DNA of 64,000 bases. Source: Oxytricha trifallax (taxonomy: Eukaryota; Ciliophora; Spirotrichea; Sporadotrichida; Oxytrichidae). Below the pieces are notes generated by a model, which was not told the origin of the DNA, did not search any database, and saw only the letters and a list, made by a program, of their open reading frames with translations. The stretch covers positions 20,542 through 84,541 of the forward strand of contig ARYC01002005.1 in assembly GCA_000711775.1 (NCBI GenBank), read 5' to 3'. A program made the position numbers and the translations under genes. Below, piece after piece: positions 24,287 to 36,929 of the stretch; the first letter of the stretch is position 1; each line of letters opens with the position of its first letter.

Positions 24287-25319
24287 TAATTTGAGGGAGC
24301 CGATCCAGAGAATCGAAAAAGAAGACTTGAGAATATTATGGCATCCATATAGTTTGATATTGATATGATTATTACGGTTTAATTAGTGTAATTTTGTATT
24401 TTAAGTTGAAAGCAACCAGAAAGCCAGTAGGTCGTCGGAGTGCTTATCGAAATTTTTCAACGATAGTATGCCACCCTGCCTACCTGACCTCAAGAATCCA
24501 GGCTGTTGCCTTAAGCCAGAGGTCATTTTTCGAGGTCCAAACTGAAGACCCGAATTATCTATTTTGAGTGCCATTAATTTCTAGCTATTCCCCTCTTCAC
24601 ATTTCTACTCGCCACTATTCAGTTATGGACAGGGAAAGGATTTGAATTTGAAAGGTACCGCGGATTTCAACATTTTTTCAAAAAGCCAATTTTGCATGGG
24701 CTCGAGCACCAAAGTTGCCGAAATTTATCATAGCTCTTCAACCACCCGTCTCCTTGTTGTCACTTGAAGCTACTTAATTAATGAGTTAGAGTAAATATTC
24801 CTTAATTGAAGTGGTTTCGCAGTGAGCTATGAATAAATCCGGAGGATATAAGCAAAAGAGTGTTTTTTCATATAGGTAAGGATCAATAATGCAGTCGAGA
24901 TTATAATAATCCAGCTATTTAATATTAAAATCCAGTGGAATTAATCATTAAAATCTTGCATAAATCAGATGAATCCAGTCACTATTTGAGATTGCTTCTA
25001 AGACCGAGCCTCCTCAACTTTTAAATGCAGCTTCTGGTAAGTTTCAATCCTTGTTATTACCTTCTATTTAGAACCTATCAATAATTAGCAGATGCCAGAA
25101 CAGGTACCCGAACAAGAAAACTTACCTCAGATTTTTGAAAATCTACTAGCCAATGTAAATCTAGAAGATGCGGGTAAAATCAAGGGGATCAAATATGAAT
25201 ATAAAAACGCACAAGACAGTCATCGATTTTAATATCGATTACAAAATTCATTGATCATAGATATAAATTTTCAACTTGTCAAGTTTCAACAAACCCCAAT
25301 TATTTTTCACAAAAGTTGA
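24287..25319 (+). CDS. Unknown gene in several segments, with intron and candidate IES
   Basis: Several plus-strand coding blocks follow each other: about 24260-24400 (FEGADPENRKRRLENIMAS), 24420-24540, 24570-24763 (PLFSYGQGKDLNLKGTADFN and FCMGSSTKVAEIYHSSS), and 24800-25319. The last block is the clearest. It crosses a 64-bp interruption bounded by AATCCAG repeats, reads SLFEIASKTEPPQLLNAAS, is interrupted by a 35-nt GT-AG intron (25037-25071), and continues EPINNQQMPEQVPEQENLPQ to a TGA at 25317. I recognise no domain. Frames change between the first blocks, which suggests further IESs or decay. The whole region is GC-richer than its flanks. Confidence 0.5.
24908..24978 (+). other. Candidate 64-bp IES with pointer AATCCAG
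   Basis: AATCCAG occurs at 24908-24914 and 24972-24978, with a third copy inside at 24929-24935. Removing one repeat plus the intervening AT-rich DNA joins two coding stretches in the same frame (EIIII then QSLFEIASK) and eliminates the TGA at about 24969. A 7-bp pointer and a short AT-rich insert are typical of non-scrambled IESs in Oxytricha. Confidence 0.5.
25037..25071 (+). other. Predicted 35-nt intron
   Basis: It starts GTAAGTTTC and ends TATTTAG. Splicing keeps the frame, from NAAS into EPINNQQMP. Confidence 0.65.
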
Positions 25320-27299
25320 GAACTTCGAAAAAGAATGATGCATTTATAATAAAGGGCACTTTAATGGCACTATTTATGTATAGTATAATATTTATATGAA
25401 TAAAGCTGATATATTTTATTTATTTATAATAGTTAAAATATATACTTAAAAATATTTATCAATATAAAATTAGATAAACTTATATTAATTCATTTTTTTA
25501 TTGAAGATTCAGGAATCTTACTATTGTATTTGAAATTAGTTATAAGACTAAATGGAATATACTAAATTTTAAAAAGACTCATTTGAATCTCTAATTACTA
25601 TATATAATAATTTTTTATCCATAAAGAGTGATTACCAGAAGGGTTTTTGAATCATTATTTTTTAAAGAACATTGTTCTAAATTTCTTTATAGATTTTATA
25701 TAAATCTATATGGACATTTATGAAATATTATGTCTTATCATAAGCTAATATCCTAACAATATTAAAATGTTTTAATTTATAATTTAAAGTTTTGAGTGTG
25801 TCCAATTTAAGTACATTAAGTATTAATATATATGCCATTATTGCTTTTAATATCACTGAGGTATATTATATTAAATTATATATTGATTTATATGAATTTC
25901 ACTAATGGAAAATTAATGAAATGCATTTCACTAATTTAACATTATTGAAATTCATATAAAATAATAATTTAAATGCCATTAAATAAAACAACCATTTTCA
26001 ACTGGTTCAAAAATTAATGAATATTCTAATTGAAGAAAATTGAGAGAAGATCAAATACACATAATTTATTTCTAAAATGACAATGCAAATTCTAAAAATA
26101 GTTGTGAGTATCATCCAATTTTTAAATATATTAAAAAACGAAAAAGTGCATTTAAATTTTGCAAAGACATCTAAACCTATATTATCATGAAAAAATATGG
26201 ATATAAAATACAGAGTATTAAAGTTTCCAGCAATTTAATAAAAATTTACAAATATCTTTAAATAATATTATTTATTTGAGTTAAATTATTTTACTGAAGC
26301 TTTTATAAATATTATTATAAAATAAATCTCAAGACCTATAAATTTATTTGAGAAATTAGAGTAGAGATCGAGAAATAATCAGAAGAAACACATAGAGGGT
26401 AGTATTCTATTTAAATGAAAAGTTTGGTTTATAGATAAACTTTAATTAATTTAAATGAAATCTTCTGTTTCTAAGATTAAGCAATTACATAACTTCTTGG
26501 ACATCAGTTAAAAGTTATATAGAAATTTGAAACAGAAATATGATCTTAGAAAATTTATTTTCTATTAAAAATCATACAAAAAAGAGTAAAAAAAAGATGC
26601 CAAATTCCCAGTTTGTCATATTAAAATATAAAAATCAAAAAAAGTTAAAAAGATAATAATCTCTCATTAATAAAATTAAAAATTTCTCTATAATATAAAG
26701 TCACAATTATTAAAATTAAATACGATATAATTTATAGAAAAGTAATTCTGTAAGAACTTTAATTTTTTTTCCTTGTTTTTTTATTGGAGACTCTTTCTTA
26801 AATACAAGAATAAACTTAGTAATTAAAAATTATTAAAATTAATCATATAAATTCGAAATTAATCAAATCATAAACAAAGAAATGAGAACTTAACTCAAAC
26901 AATAACACTAACATAAGCAATAACCATAACTAAATTAAGATCTTTAAACTTCAGATTAATTACATTCTGACACCAATTCTATATAACTTCAATCTTATTA
27001 ATAAACTTAGCAATTTGATGATTTTAAGCTATCTACAGCCAGGTTTGAGAAATACACTAAAAATATGAATGTTAACTTGTAATTCCATAGAAATAGATGT
27101 AGTAACAATAAATTAATGACAAAATTACTATGACGGGTTAAAATATTAACCCACTCTAACCTAGAGAATATAACATCTCATTATAAGGTTTAAGTTAAAT
27201 GAATTAACTAGCAGTTTCTACTGACTTTGATATGGCAAATAAAGTTCTTTATCTAATTTTAAACATATATAACAAAAGCTCTTTTTACCAATTAATGAT
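25320..27299. other. AT-rich germline DNA, no supported gene
   Basis: There is a small imperfect inverted repeat near 25880-25960 around TGAATTTCACTAAT. The stretch 26880-27290 may belong to the coiled-coil gene that follows, but I could not support it. Confidence 0.4.
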
Positions 27300-27960
27300 A
27301 AAATATCAGTAATTGAATTGAAGCTTGAATAGCTGAAAGTTGAGAAAATGCGTAAAGAATGGCACTAGAAGAAAGATTACTATGAAAATCAAATAGTTTA
27401 GTTGAGGACCATGAAAAGTTAAAAGAGCTAGATACTTGATAAATTAGAGAGCGAACTAAGAAAATTAACATAGAAAGTTCAATTTATTAATGAAAGTTAT
27501 TTAAATAAGGAGTAGGAATGTGAGAAAAATTAAAAATAGTCATTGAGACCTAAAGTGATAAATTTAAAGTGAAGTTGAACTGGCAAGAGAAAGAGAGAAA
27601 CATCAATAGGTTAAGAATGATTTATCCTTTGATTACCCAAAAAAATACAATTATACAATTAATTCATATATTTTTAAAGGAAAATAATGTTGACATATTT
27701 AATCATAATTGAAAGAATAAACATTAGAATTGAGCTAGTACAGTCAGAAATTCGATAAAAAATAAAACATCATTAAGCAAGAAATATTAAGAGGAAATGA
27801 AAGTGCGCTTTAATTTTTGAAAATAATAAAAAAGTCATCACATAAAAAAAGAGCAAGATCAAATAAGAAGCAAAAATTAAACCTATATGTAGTTATTTAA
27901 GAAAGTTATAGAATAAATATTCAGTAAAAACGAAAAGAGATTGAGTTTTGATTTAGACTT
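27300..27960 (+). pseudogene. Coiled-coil protein gene fragment
   Basis: Read in the ciliate code, the plus strand gives a strong coiled coil: VIELKLEQLKVEKMRKEWHQ, then ENQIVQLRTMKSQKSQ and DKLESELRKLTQKVQ, open for about 90 codons. A one-base shift near 27570 leads to EVELAREREKHQQVKNDL. A further block at 27715-27790 reads RINIRIELVQSEIRQKIK. Stops and frame changes between blocks suggest decay or unremoved IESs. No specific family is assigned; ciliate genomes have many such structural coiled-coil proteins. Confidence 0.5.
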
Positions 27961-28499
27961 ACTATATTAAAGCTAACTTAGTAAAATATAAAGGTGAAGT
28001 TGGAATTCTATTCTTGAAAGTTAATTCGGATAGATTCAATAGAATATATTTTAACTAATGAATTAAATATTATATATTTAAGTAAATTATGGTAATTTTG
28101 ATTAGTATTTACAATTAAATAACTATGATGAAATTTTACTTGAACTTAAATCGATAAAAAAATTAATAATCTCAATTAAATTCAAATAATCTTTGGAATT
28201 TATTTTTAAACTAGATAATTTTTCTTAAATTTAAAGTGTTAAATTTTTATTTAATCTTGTAAAATTGGAGTTTATAAGTTAATCATTTTAACTGTAAAAA
28301 CCAGTCAAATAAATATTTATCTTAAGTGAATCCAAACTTGATAAATTTTAAACTCTAAATTAATTACAAATATAAAGAATAAAAAGAATTTTATCCTAAT
28401 TTATATATTTATTAAATCTTATAGTGTGTATTTTATTAATTGCAGATTATTTTTTTTACCTACTATTTTATAAAAGGCCCTACAAAAAACGATTAGTCA

Positions 28500-30480
28500 A
28501 TGAAGCTCTATAGGATTCAACAAATCATGCTGTTAATTATGATTTATAGATCTATTCACAAACAAAGCCTACTAGAAAGGGTTCTAGTCAGATTCGACTT
28601 TAATATAAGAAGTTATAATGAAGTAAAGCAAGGATAAATCAGAGATACTTGTCTTATTTGAATCTAAACAGCAACATAATCAGCCAAACATAAACACACT
28701 CCTAATATCTCCAATATAAATGTTTAACCTTGAAAGAGAGCTCTCTAAAGAGCTATCAAGATTTAATTAAGAAGAATATCAGCAGAATAATTTTAAAATT
28801 AGTGTGACTGAAGATAACAACACTTATGAAATAGATACTTATAGGTAGGATGCAGAGCAAGCTCTCAAAAGCTTAACAGCTGATGAAGTTCAAGCATAAT
28901 AAAGAATTTATCAACAAGATCCAAGATGCTCATATTAGAGTGAATCAGATTGAATCAAATATTTTCAAAAATGCTACAATACTCTCATTCAAAGAAGTCT
29001 ATATCTAAGAGTTCTAATAAGAAGCCAGGTAGGGATAATCAAAAGTAAAAAAAATACGATTACAGTGATATGACTTCTTAGAGCAGGCCAATGAGAAATT
29101 GAAAATTCTTTGATGAATCTATAGTAGTTTTAATTGATCTAGCTTCAATTCAACTTTAATTAGTTTAAATAATTTAAAGTTCAATAGTCAAATTAAATTA
29201 GTATAATGAGTAACGATAATTATTCACAGTTCTCTTAAAATACTAAAAGCATGCTGATAAGTTCAAAATGTTTCCCTTCAAATGATTGCATGAACTTAAT
29301 TTTCATGTAAAAATTTGACCAGAAACAGGCTGTCTACTTGCCCTTGCGAAGTTCATGCATGAATGCTAATAGCTTCTATTCAAAAGAGTATGTCTTAAGT
29401 CATCTAAAAAATCCAAAGAAGAAGCTTGTTATAAACAACATGACAAATCAGGATAATGTCGCTAATAATCTAAGTTTTGAAAGTAATGTGTATGAGCTAC
29501 AGATTTCAATATCAATCTGAACACATGGAGGGATAAGTTATATGACTTCGATTAATAAAGCAGAAGCACTCCAATAACGCCTATAAAGTGCTCGCTTACA
29601 TTCTAACAGAATACGGACAAAATGGATTTACTCTTAACTATCAATTGATATAAAAGAACTTTGATCTCTTAAAAGCTCAATAACTAAATTCATACAATGG
29701 GCTGCTCTGAACTACTGATCTATATCTTTATAGTTCTCTCTAAAATTCCTAATCAAAATTAATCAATTGAGGAATTCAGCTTTTACAAAAATCAGATATG
29801 CATTCATGGACAAAAGATTCTATTCTAAATTTTATTGGCCTATCTCATTAATCTCTAGAAGCTAAAATTACCAACGAACTAATTCAGAGACACGATAATG
29901 GATGATATATTGGTATAATTTAAAAATTAGAGACATTAAAATACCAGGAGCTTGAACATTGGAAATAATCAGTTTTAGATAACTGGTATCTTTAAACTTA
30001 TGAATTAACTTACAAAAGAGTATTTTTCAATAAAAAAGCTAGAATTAAGCTTTATAAATAATATTTTATTTGTAACAATTTTTAAATCCGGTTATATATG
30101 GTATAATTAAAAGTTTCCAGCAATTTGAAGATGCATAATCTTTTAAGAAAGTGAAAGACATAACTCAATTGAATAAAACGATAGAAGTTTACACTTTTGA
30201 GGAATTCACTTTTGACTCTTTAAGATGTATAAATGCTAAATAATCTAATGGTCAGAAGCAAAACTAATCCAATTAAATAACTTAGACTTGGCTTAAACAA
30301 ATTTAATAAATTTGTAAGTTTTAATTTTTGTTTTTTTAGTTCAAAGACAAACAGCTAACTTAAAGATTTCGAGGCGATTCAATATCAACATGTTAGTCAT
30401 CTTCGACAGATTAATCAACCCAATTACAATTATTTTCTGATAGTGAGAGGAATGTATAAAAAATGGAGATGAATAAATAT
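28500..30480 (+). pseudogene. Unknown protein gene of about 600 codons, interrupted
   Basis: An ATG at 28500 opens MKLYRIQQIMLLIMIYRSIH. After one shift the frame continues QMFNLERELSKELSRFNQEE and DAEQALKSLTADEVQAQQ. It then shifts again to NKIQDAHIRVNQIESNIFKN. At 29206 an ATG block reads MSNDNYSQFSQNTKSM to a TGA at 29518. After that come SNNAYKVLAYILTEYGQNGF and a long block (about 29690-30150) with SWTKDSILNFIGLSHQSLEA, QKLETLKYQELEHWKQSVLD and NWYLQTYELTYKRVFF. The last block contains three TGA codons. The product is alpha-helical and unrecognised. It may be germline-limited or contain IESs. Confidence 0.5.
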
Positions 30481-30604
30481 AGCAATAATAAATGTAATAA
30501 TAATTTCAAGTGATTGAATATCCACAAAGGGATGTATTGAGAGACCTATTAAATCGTTTCAAGATGCCTAATTCAAAAGAATGAAAATGTACTGAAATCA
30601 TTAA

Positions 30605-31239
30605 TCACAAACATTTATATAATAAATATTATAAACTTTTTATATCTTTCTAAATAATTTTGAATGTTCAAAGATAACTAAAATAATGAACCCCAATAAA
30701 CTAACCATAATCTAACCTTAAATATTAATATGAAAATAAAATCCAAAAAACTAAATAAATTATAACTTAATAAGTGAGCCTCAATAATATGACAATATTC
30801 AAGAGCTCTGAAATTGGCTTATTCACATACTGATTTATAGTATTATTCATAATGGTTAAACTTTTATTTAAGAATTGAATAAACTAGCAAGTCTAGAACT
30901 GCTTAAATTAATAAATAAAAAACACTTGATATCTACTTAGTAATTCACAAGTATAACCTTTTTTTGTAAATAAAATATAAAAATATTATGATTGCTAGGA
31001 ATAAGATTGAAATTTTAATTTAAAATTGATTTTTTAAATCATTGCATTAATATTTTTTTAATATGATGAATACTTCTTCTCTTTGGATTAAAAGTAACTA
31101 AAAATTTAAAACTGTAAAATCAATTTATTTTAACACTAATTTATTTGTTAGCTGGTACTGAGCCAAGTAAAACAATTCCCATTATTTTAGTTTTTATTAA
31201 GGGCCCTTAAAATACATATATATGATAAATCAAATGAGA
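30605..31239. other. AT-rich DNA, no gene seen
   Basis: No sustained frame or repeat was recognised. Confidence 0.45.
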
Positions 31240-31520
31240 GATAATTAAAATAAGGCGATTTAAGGATATTAAGCTTATTCAATAGAGAATATTGAATTTA
31301 CTAAACTTTGATTTTGATTTACAATATTATTTCATAACGGAGCGAGTTTACTAGACTTAAATTTCGAGGATATAATATAATGAATTTAAAAGTATAAATT
31401 TAATTCGAGTTAACTCGCTCTTTCAATGAGAATATTTGGTCGCAAGAAATAAAAGTCAGCTAATTTTAAGTTCTTTATACAATGAGGCCAGGATCTTAAA
31501 ATTTAAGACCATGCATAACA
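31240..31520. repeat. Degenerate FB-like foldback
   Basis: GAGCGAGTTTACTAGACTT and a rough complement near 31390-31420 (AATTCGAGTTAACTCGCTC), together with GTCAGCTAATTTTAAGTTCT, recall the internal blocks of the FB family. The arms are heavily diverged. This may be an old copy. Confidence 0.4.
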
Positions 31521-31850
31521 ATTATTTTATTCAGATTATAATTAATTCTAATTAATTTCTCATAATCTAGAATACCAACTAAAATAATTTATAATATTAA
31601 GATTATATGATCTATTTCAGATAAACTCATATACATAGCTAATGTAATTTTAATCAATATAATAAATTATTTATAATTTGAAGGTGTTTTTCATTATTTC
31701 TTTAAATTAAGAAATTTTTTTCTTTTTTAAAACAAAAAGGATAGAATGTTTTAGCCAAACATTTGCAACAATTTTTATAGCAAGCATGTATTTTATCAAT
31801 CCTTTATTTCTTGAAGAAAAATATACAAAATAAAATAAGTCTTATAAATG

Positions 31851-32271
31851 ATATTGTAGGATTACATTCGAATTGGGAAAATGAATTAAAATTAAATTAA
31901 TTAAATATTAAAATCATGGCAGTTATCAAATTCAAAGTCACTCAAAATTCAAATCTAAATTGATTTTACGGTAGATCCCGCAATTTCAGCTGGACTTTAC
32001 TATTGGTAATATTCCTTAATCATCACAGGAAGCGAGATATTTTGATTATGAGCTAACTCCCAAAAACAGTATAATTGGCTTTTCTCGCTTGGGTGAAGAG
32101 ATAAATTCATTATAGCAATAACAACCACCGTCTCATTTCTAGTGCGCTATCCAGAGAGTATAATTATGATATGGTTTTGAGACATTTTCCAAAAACATAA
32201 CTGAAGGTAATAAATAATTAATTAGTTTTTATTTTTATTTATTTTCCAAATTCGAATGTATTCCTACAATA
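31851..32271. repeat. Foldback element, family FB, copy 4 (diverged centre)
   Basis: The ends ATTGTAGGATTACATTCGAAT and ATTCGAATGTATTCCTACAAT match copies 2 and 3. The interior is more diverged but keeps TTTCAGCTGGACTTTACTAT and AAGCGAGATA. It ends 35 bp from the TGA of the next gene. Confidence 0.8.
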
Positions 32272-32305
32272 ATAATAATAATAAAAAAGTAATTATTAAC
32301 TCACA

Positions 32306-33790
32306 TCAAGGACTCAAGCCCTATGAGTATAAAATAATTGTTAATAGCCAAGGCATTATAAATGTGAATAATATTAATATTAATTCAAACTAAACTTTCT
32401 AACCACAAGATTTTGTTAGTGTATGAGCCTATCTTTCTTTCTTATGGTCGTCAACATGACGATTTTTTTCAATATAGATTACTATTTAATCGAACTTTTA
32501 AAGGTCCTCCCAATTAACTTTGTAATAATTGCTATGACTATCAGAGCAGCTCATCCATTCGAAGCTATTGTTTAGAATATGAAGGTCGTTAAGGTTGGAT
32601 TGTTGCGGTTTTACTCTCCGCTTTCATGTTATCGTTGGAGTTTGAGTGATGTTCTTACGAACATAAGTCCCTTAAAGCAATCTCCATAGAGTTCCTTATA
32701 AATTCCTTGTTAGGATTGAATTAGAGGCAGTCGTCTTCATAGATTTCAATAAACTCTACTCTGTTATTTTTGTCTCTTGGTGACCTAACTTACCCCTGAC
32801 TATGTGCTCTAAATGATTCCTCTAGAAGATTAGAGCATTTGAGTTAACTTTTCAAGATAATATTTTGTCCTTAGATTATATGTTCTTCAGAATTGTAAGT
32901 ACTTTGATAGTGTCTTTGGGAGTTAGATCTGTATTTTTGTTTTTGTACTTATTTACCTCTTGATTATCCATATTTATGAGAAAGTTTTCTTAAGAACGAA
33001 GGTAAGGATTTGATTGATAGTGGATCCTTTAATTGGTACCTCACTTTTATTTTAGGGTTACTACTTAGTTTTGGTATCTATTTATTCTTTTAATACTGGT
33101 GGTGGCTACTATTGTGTCGACTATTTTTCCTCTTCTTCTCTTAATTATTTCCGGAAGGATTGTCGATTATAGGTTTACTGCGTCATCGGCTACATTGAGT
33201 TATATGTCTCATAGCCAGCTATAGTCTTTTATAAGGATGGATTATTATTATAGCTCATCAACTGTTGCTGTAGGTTAAGTGCTTTCGAACAGAATTTCGT
33301 CAGGTCGGTATTATGCCGATCTGACACGTTTCAATTGTTTAAGGGTATAAAAATCTCTTGTTCTTGGCCTATTTGATAGTGGATTTCGGAAATGTCAGAA
33401 AATTAGTTGTTCAAATTGAGAGACTACTTTTGTGCATCCTTTAAAAAATTCATGATTTCAGTCAGAAGCTGGAGATTATATAAATTCTTTAGTTTCCAGC
33501 TTGTTAAGAAGTCTATAATGTTATTAGTAGAAGCCTGTTAAGAGCTTGACTCGTTGCTCAAATAGCCTTGAAATGCTTTGAAAGATTAGTAGTAGGTAAT
33601 ATATTCTGAGAATGAAAGATCTTTCTCGCTTGACAAGTCTGGCGCTAATTCCAGAATTCTGGAGATACGGTAGATAAGCTAGTTCTCTCTAAGAGAGATT
33701 AGAACTTAAGGTATAAGTTTAGTAAAACTTAGAGAGGGGATAAATGAATTTGCTTAAGTCAGTTTTCATTTATGAAATGTTGGGTATATT
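32306..33790 (-). pseudogene. Unknown protein gene of about 490 codons
   Basis: The minus strand carries one of the longest clean ciliate-code frames in the window. From about 33700 it reads ISRILELAPDLSSEKDLSF and SFKAFQGYLSNESSSQQAS, then NNIIDFLTSWKLKNLYNLQL, a Q-rich tract (REEEEKQSTQQQPPPVLKE), and on to about 33010 with a single TGA. Shifts then lead to MDNQEVNKYKNKNTDLTPKD, RVEFIEIYEDDCLQFNPNKE and SFEWMSCSDSHSNYYKVNWE, ending at a TGA at 32306. An upstream ATG at 33775 (MKTDLSKFIYPLSKFYQ) may be the start. No domain is recognised. The few defects could be IESs, indels or early decay. Confidence 0.55.
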
Positions 33791-34173
33791 TCGTTTAATT
33801 CCGTATTAATTTTATTTATTCTTTTAGTATGTTCTTTTTTATAAAAATGATATATAAATTGATTTAACATGAAAGAGCTAAGTTTTTAGCTACTAAATAT
33901 TTTTATAAAAGAAAAAAAAACTATAGGAATATGCAAAATAATAGTGAGTCAGTCTTTTATAATTATTCGTTGATCTTTATATAAAGAAGCTTTAGAAACT
34001 AATAAAATCATTAAGCTAATTAAACAATTGATAGGCAAACTAATCAAAATCAATTAATTAAGAATAAAGACCCTATAAACAGATGAAAATTTAAATCTAA
34101 GAATTTATGAATTTAATAATTATTTTTGAAAAAAAAACCAAATAATTGAATGAGATTAAACTCACAATTAAAC

Positions 34174-34880
34174 TCATCTCACTCTCCTCCCATATTGAAT
34201 TCCTCCATAACTAATATCTTCTATATTTCTTTCATTTAAGAAGTTATAAATCTATTAAGCTTATATTATTTCTATAGGCCCTATAAAATTTACATATGAA
34301 TTGGATAAAATGGCAAAATCTTTGCCTTTCTAATGAGCTTCTTAATTCAAAGCTTCTTTTTATTTATATTATCAAGCATATTTTACAGTTTTATAATTTC
34401 CTTTCTTCTATAAGTATTTTATTTTTTTCTCTTTTAGTAATTTTTCTAAAAACTAAAATTCTCTGTTATTGAGTCTATATTCTGAAGTATGAAGTATGAA
34501 TGCTGAATTAAAGCTTTAATTTCCAATTCTCTCATAACTTTGTCTTTTTAAACTTTATACTGATTTTAAAGACATTTTTTTAAATTATTTTGCACAATTT
34601 AATTGATTTCAGCTAATTCCGAATCATTCTATCAGTATAACTGTTACAATTTTTCAAGATCTTATTCATTTTTAGAGTCTGATCTCAAGAGATTTAACTA
34701 ATTTTTATAATTTCTTAATTTAATGATGATTTATATAAATAAGCTCGATTCCTCTAAAGCTAATTTGGGAAATCTTAATATCTTTTTATTCTAATTTTTG
34801 CCTGTAATACTTTGTGATTGCTCATCTGAAAGAAAACTTGGTACTAAAAAATCAGAAAAAATTTGCGATTACTCGTCTTA
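34174..34880 (-). pseudogene. Coiled-coil protein gene fragment beside a TBE
   Basis: A minus-strand frame runs from about 34830 to 34360 with one TGA: SDEQSQSITGKNQNKKILRF, NDSELAEINQIVQNNLKKCL and VQKDKVMRELEIKALIQHSY. A shift leads to KGKDFAILSNSYVNFIGPIE and IYNFLNERNIEDISYGG before a TGA at 34174. The sequence is helical and Gln/Lys-rich, in the style of ciliate coiled-coil proteins. Its upstream side abuts the TBE end at 34967, so the transposon may have separated it from its 5' part. I could not find the missing part across the TBE. Confidence 0.5.
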
Positions 34881-35068
34881 CAGAAGCTTTAATTGCTCTT
34901 ACATTGAAAGCAAAAAATTCGGTGAATTAGGATATTTCTTCCCTCATCGATTTTAATTTGTGGATTCAAAACCCCAAAACCCCTTAGTGAGGTTTCTAAG
35001 TGCTTTGATTAGTAGGGTAAAGTTGGGGTTTTATTAGGGTTAGTAGAGAAATTAGGCCAGTTTGCAAA

Positions 35069-36134
35069 ATGAGAAATAAAAATCAGCGATTTTTGGGGTC
35101 TATTTATGATGAGAAATATTTAGATTTACTGCTTAAGCTTAGGTATGGTGCGAGTATTAATATAAAATAACTAAAATCAGTGATGAACTTTTGTGCGATT
35201 GCGAAGCTATTGTGTAAGACTGCTTCAACTATAAGGTATCACTGCTTTCTAGCTGTTTAGCATTTCAATGCTGGTTCTTGATAACATCCTGCAAGATGAT
35301 AAAAGTTCTCTTAGCAGCATATTGACTATCTCTGCGATTCTAAGACTCTTAAGTATTGGGCACACTTCCCACTTGACTAGCGAGCTTTGATGTTTTATCG
35401 AAAGTTTCCTGACATGTGCATCTCTCTATAGACTATCGCAAATATTTATAGAAGGAAGGGAATTACTTTCAAGACTCTCAACAGAGTCAAGAGAGTGATT
35501 GATTTTACAGTACCATTTTATAGTAATAATTTAAACTATATATATGATTAAATGCAGAGGGCTATTGATAATAACATCAAGCTCATACACGCTGATGAAG
35601 CAGTGTTTACGTTCAACACTTTTATTAATATGTCTTGGTACAAGAAGTACGATAATAAAGAAGTGTATGACTAAAAGGTAAAGGTTGTCACTCATGCAAT
35701 TTTAGCTGGTATTAGTGAAGATTCAGGCTTAGAAACTTATGTTATTCACCCTCGCTCTATTAAGTTAGAGCAGTATATAGAGTTCTTACATAATCTAAGA
35801 GATAAGTACAACGATCAAGAGATCATCCTGTTTGTTGATAACCTATCAGTTCATAAGACAAATGAGTCTAAGAAAGCTTTATGAGGAGTTAAACATAACT
35901 CCTGTGTATAACGTTCCTTACAGTCCACAATTTAATGGAATCGAATTCTAATGGAGTTAGATTAAGTATCACAACAAGAAGTTACTTCTGTATCACCTAA
36001 TGCATGATCTACCAATCGATACAGTAGATCTCATACAGAGCAGTTGTAAGAGAGTGGGTAAAGACTAGACTACAATATGTGCAAGAAAGGGTAGAATTAA
36101 TGTTTATTAATAAGTGTTAGACTTAAATGAGTGA
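35069..36134 (+). pseudogene. TBE A transposase, inactivated
   Basis: It is collinear with the 354-aa transposase at 51439. It starts MRNKNQRFLGSIYDEKYLDL and keeps the DDE landmarks IHADEAVFTFN, ILFVDNLSVHKT and NVPYSPQFNGIEF. TGA codons fall at codons 71 and 77, and an extra T near 35880 (GCTTTATGAGGAG against GCTTATGAAGAG) shifts the frame before the catalytic Glu. The codon-71 TGA is shared with element C. Confidence 0.9.
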
Positions 36135-36144
36135 ATTATTTCAC

Positions 36145-36929
36145 ATATCAAACGAACTCTTAAAAGGATTCGGCTTCTCTTTCTTTTCTTCTCTGGTGCT
36201 TAACTTGGACAATGTTTCTTCTCTTTGAACCAGCACCAGCATCTATATTCATATCATCAGGTTTTTACAACTCTTTATAAAGTCTCTTGCTAACTTATTG
36301 AATGGTTTGAGACTTTCTCTCTCTGTGAACTTTTGCATTCTCTTTCATTAGGAATATACCAGTTCCAGGTTTCCCTACAAAGTTATATATAAAGCTTACT
36401 AGAGAGATAAGGATGCTTCTTAAGCTCCGCAATCCAGCTATCGCTTATGAGTATGCCTTGCTTCTTTTAATCTTCTGGAGAAATAGAGTAGCGTTTTTTT
36501 GTTAGCTTCTTCAATTATTTCTATTAGATAACCTTCTCTAAAAGTACTAAGTACACCAAATAAGAAGCTCCTTTCTGGAAGTTTGTTAGAGAGCTGTTTC
36601 TTATTAGGAAGGTAAACTATCAACTCTTCATCTTTCATAGCATCCTCATAGAGATTAGTGACAGATATCTCTGGGTAGTTTGGTATTTCTATCAACTTAA
36701 TCTCTTAGTTTTTAAAGGCTTTCATCTCATCACAGAGTATAGCTTTTAAGAATGATATTTTGGTACCTTTCATCATTGGAAGGAATAGACCAACTGCATA
36801 TTATGTTGATTATCATCAATTTATTTTACCATGCTAAGTGAGGTATCGATAGAGATCTTCCTTGCTCCTGAATCTTGAGATCATTTCTTGGGCCTTCACC
36901 CTTTTCATTGTAGCACTCATTGATTCCAT
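36145..36929 (-). pseudogene. TBE A 22-kDa-class gene, three exons
   Basis: This is the reverse-strand gene in the centre of the TBE. Exon 1 is 36830-36929 (MESMSATMKRVKAQEMISRF), intron 36794-36829 (36 nt), exon 2 36400-36793 (including IPNYPEISVTNLYEDAMKDE), intron 36375-36399 (25 nt), and exon 3 down to about 36145 (KPGTGIFLMKENAKVHRERK). Exon 2 is 394 nt against 393 in element C, because of an extra T in a run near 36500, so this copy is frameshifted. Introns were placed from GT-AG borders plus conservation with element C. The protein's function is unknown. Confidence 0.75.
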
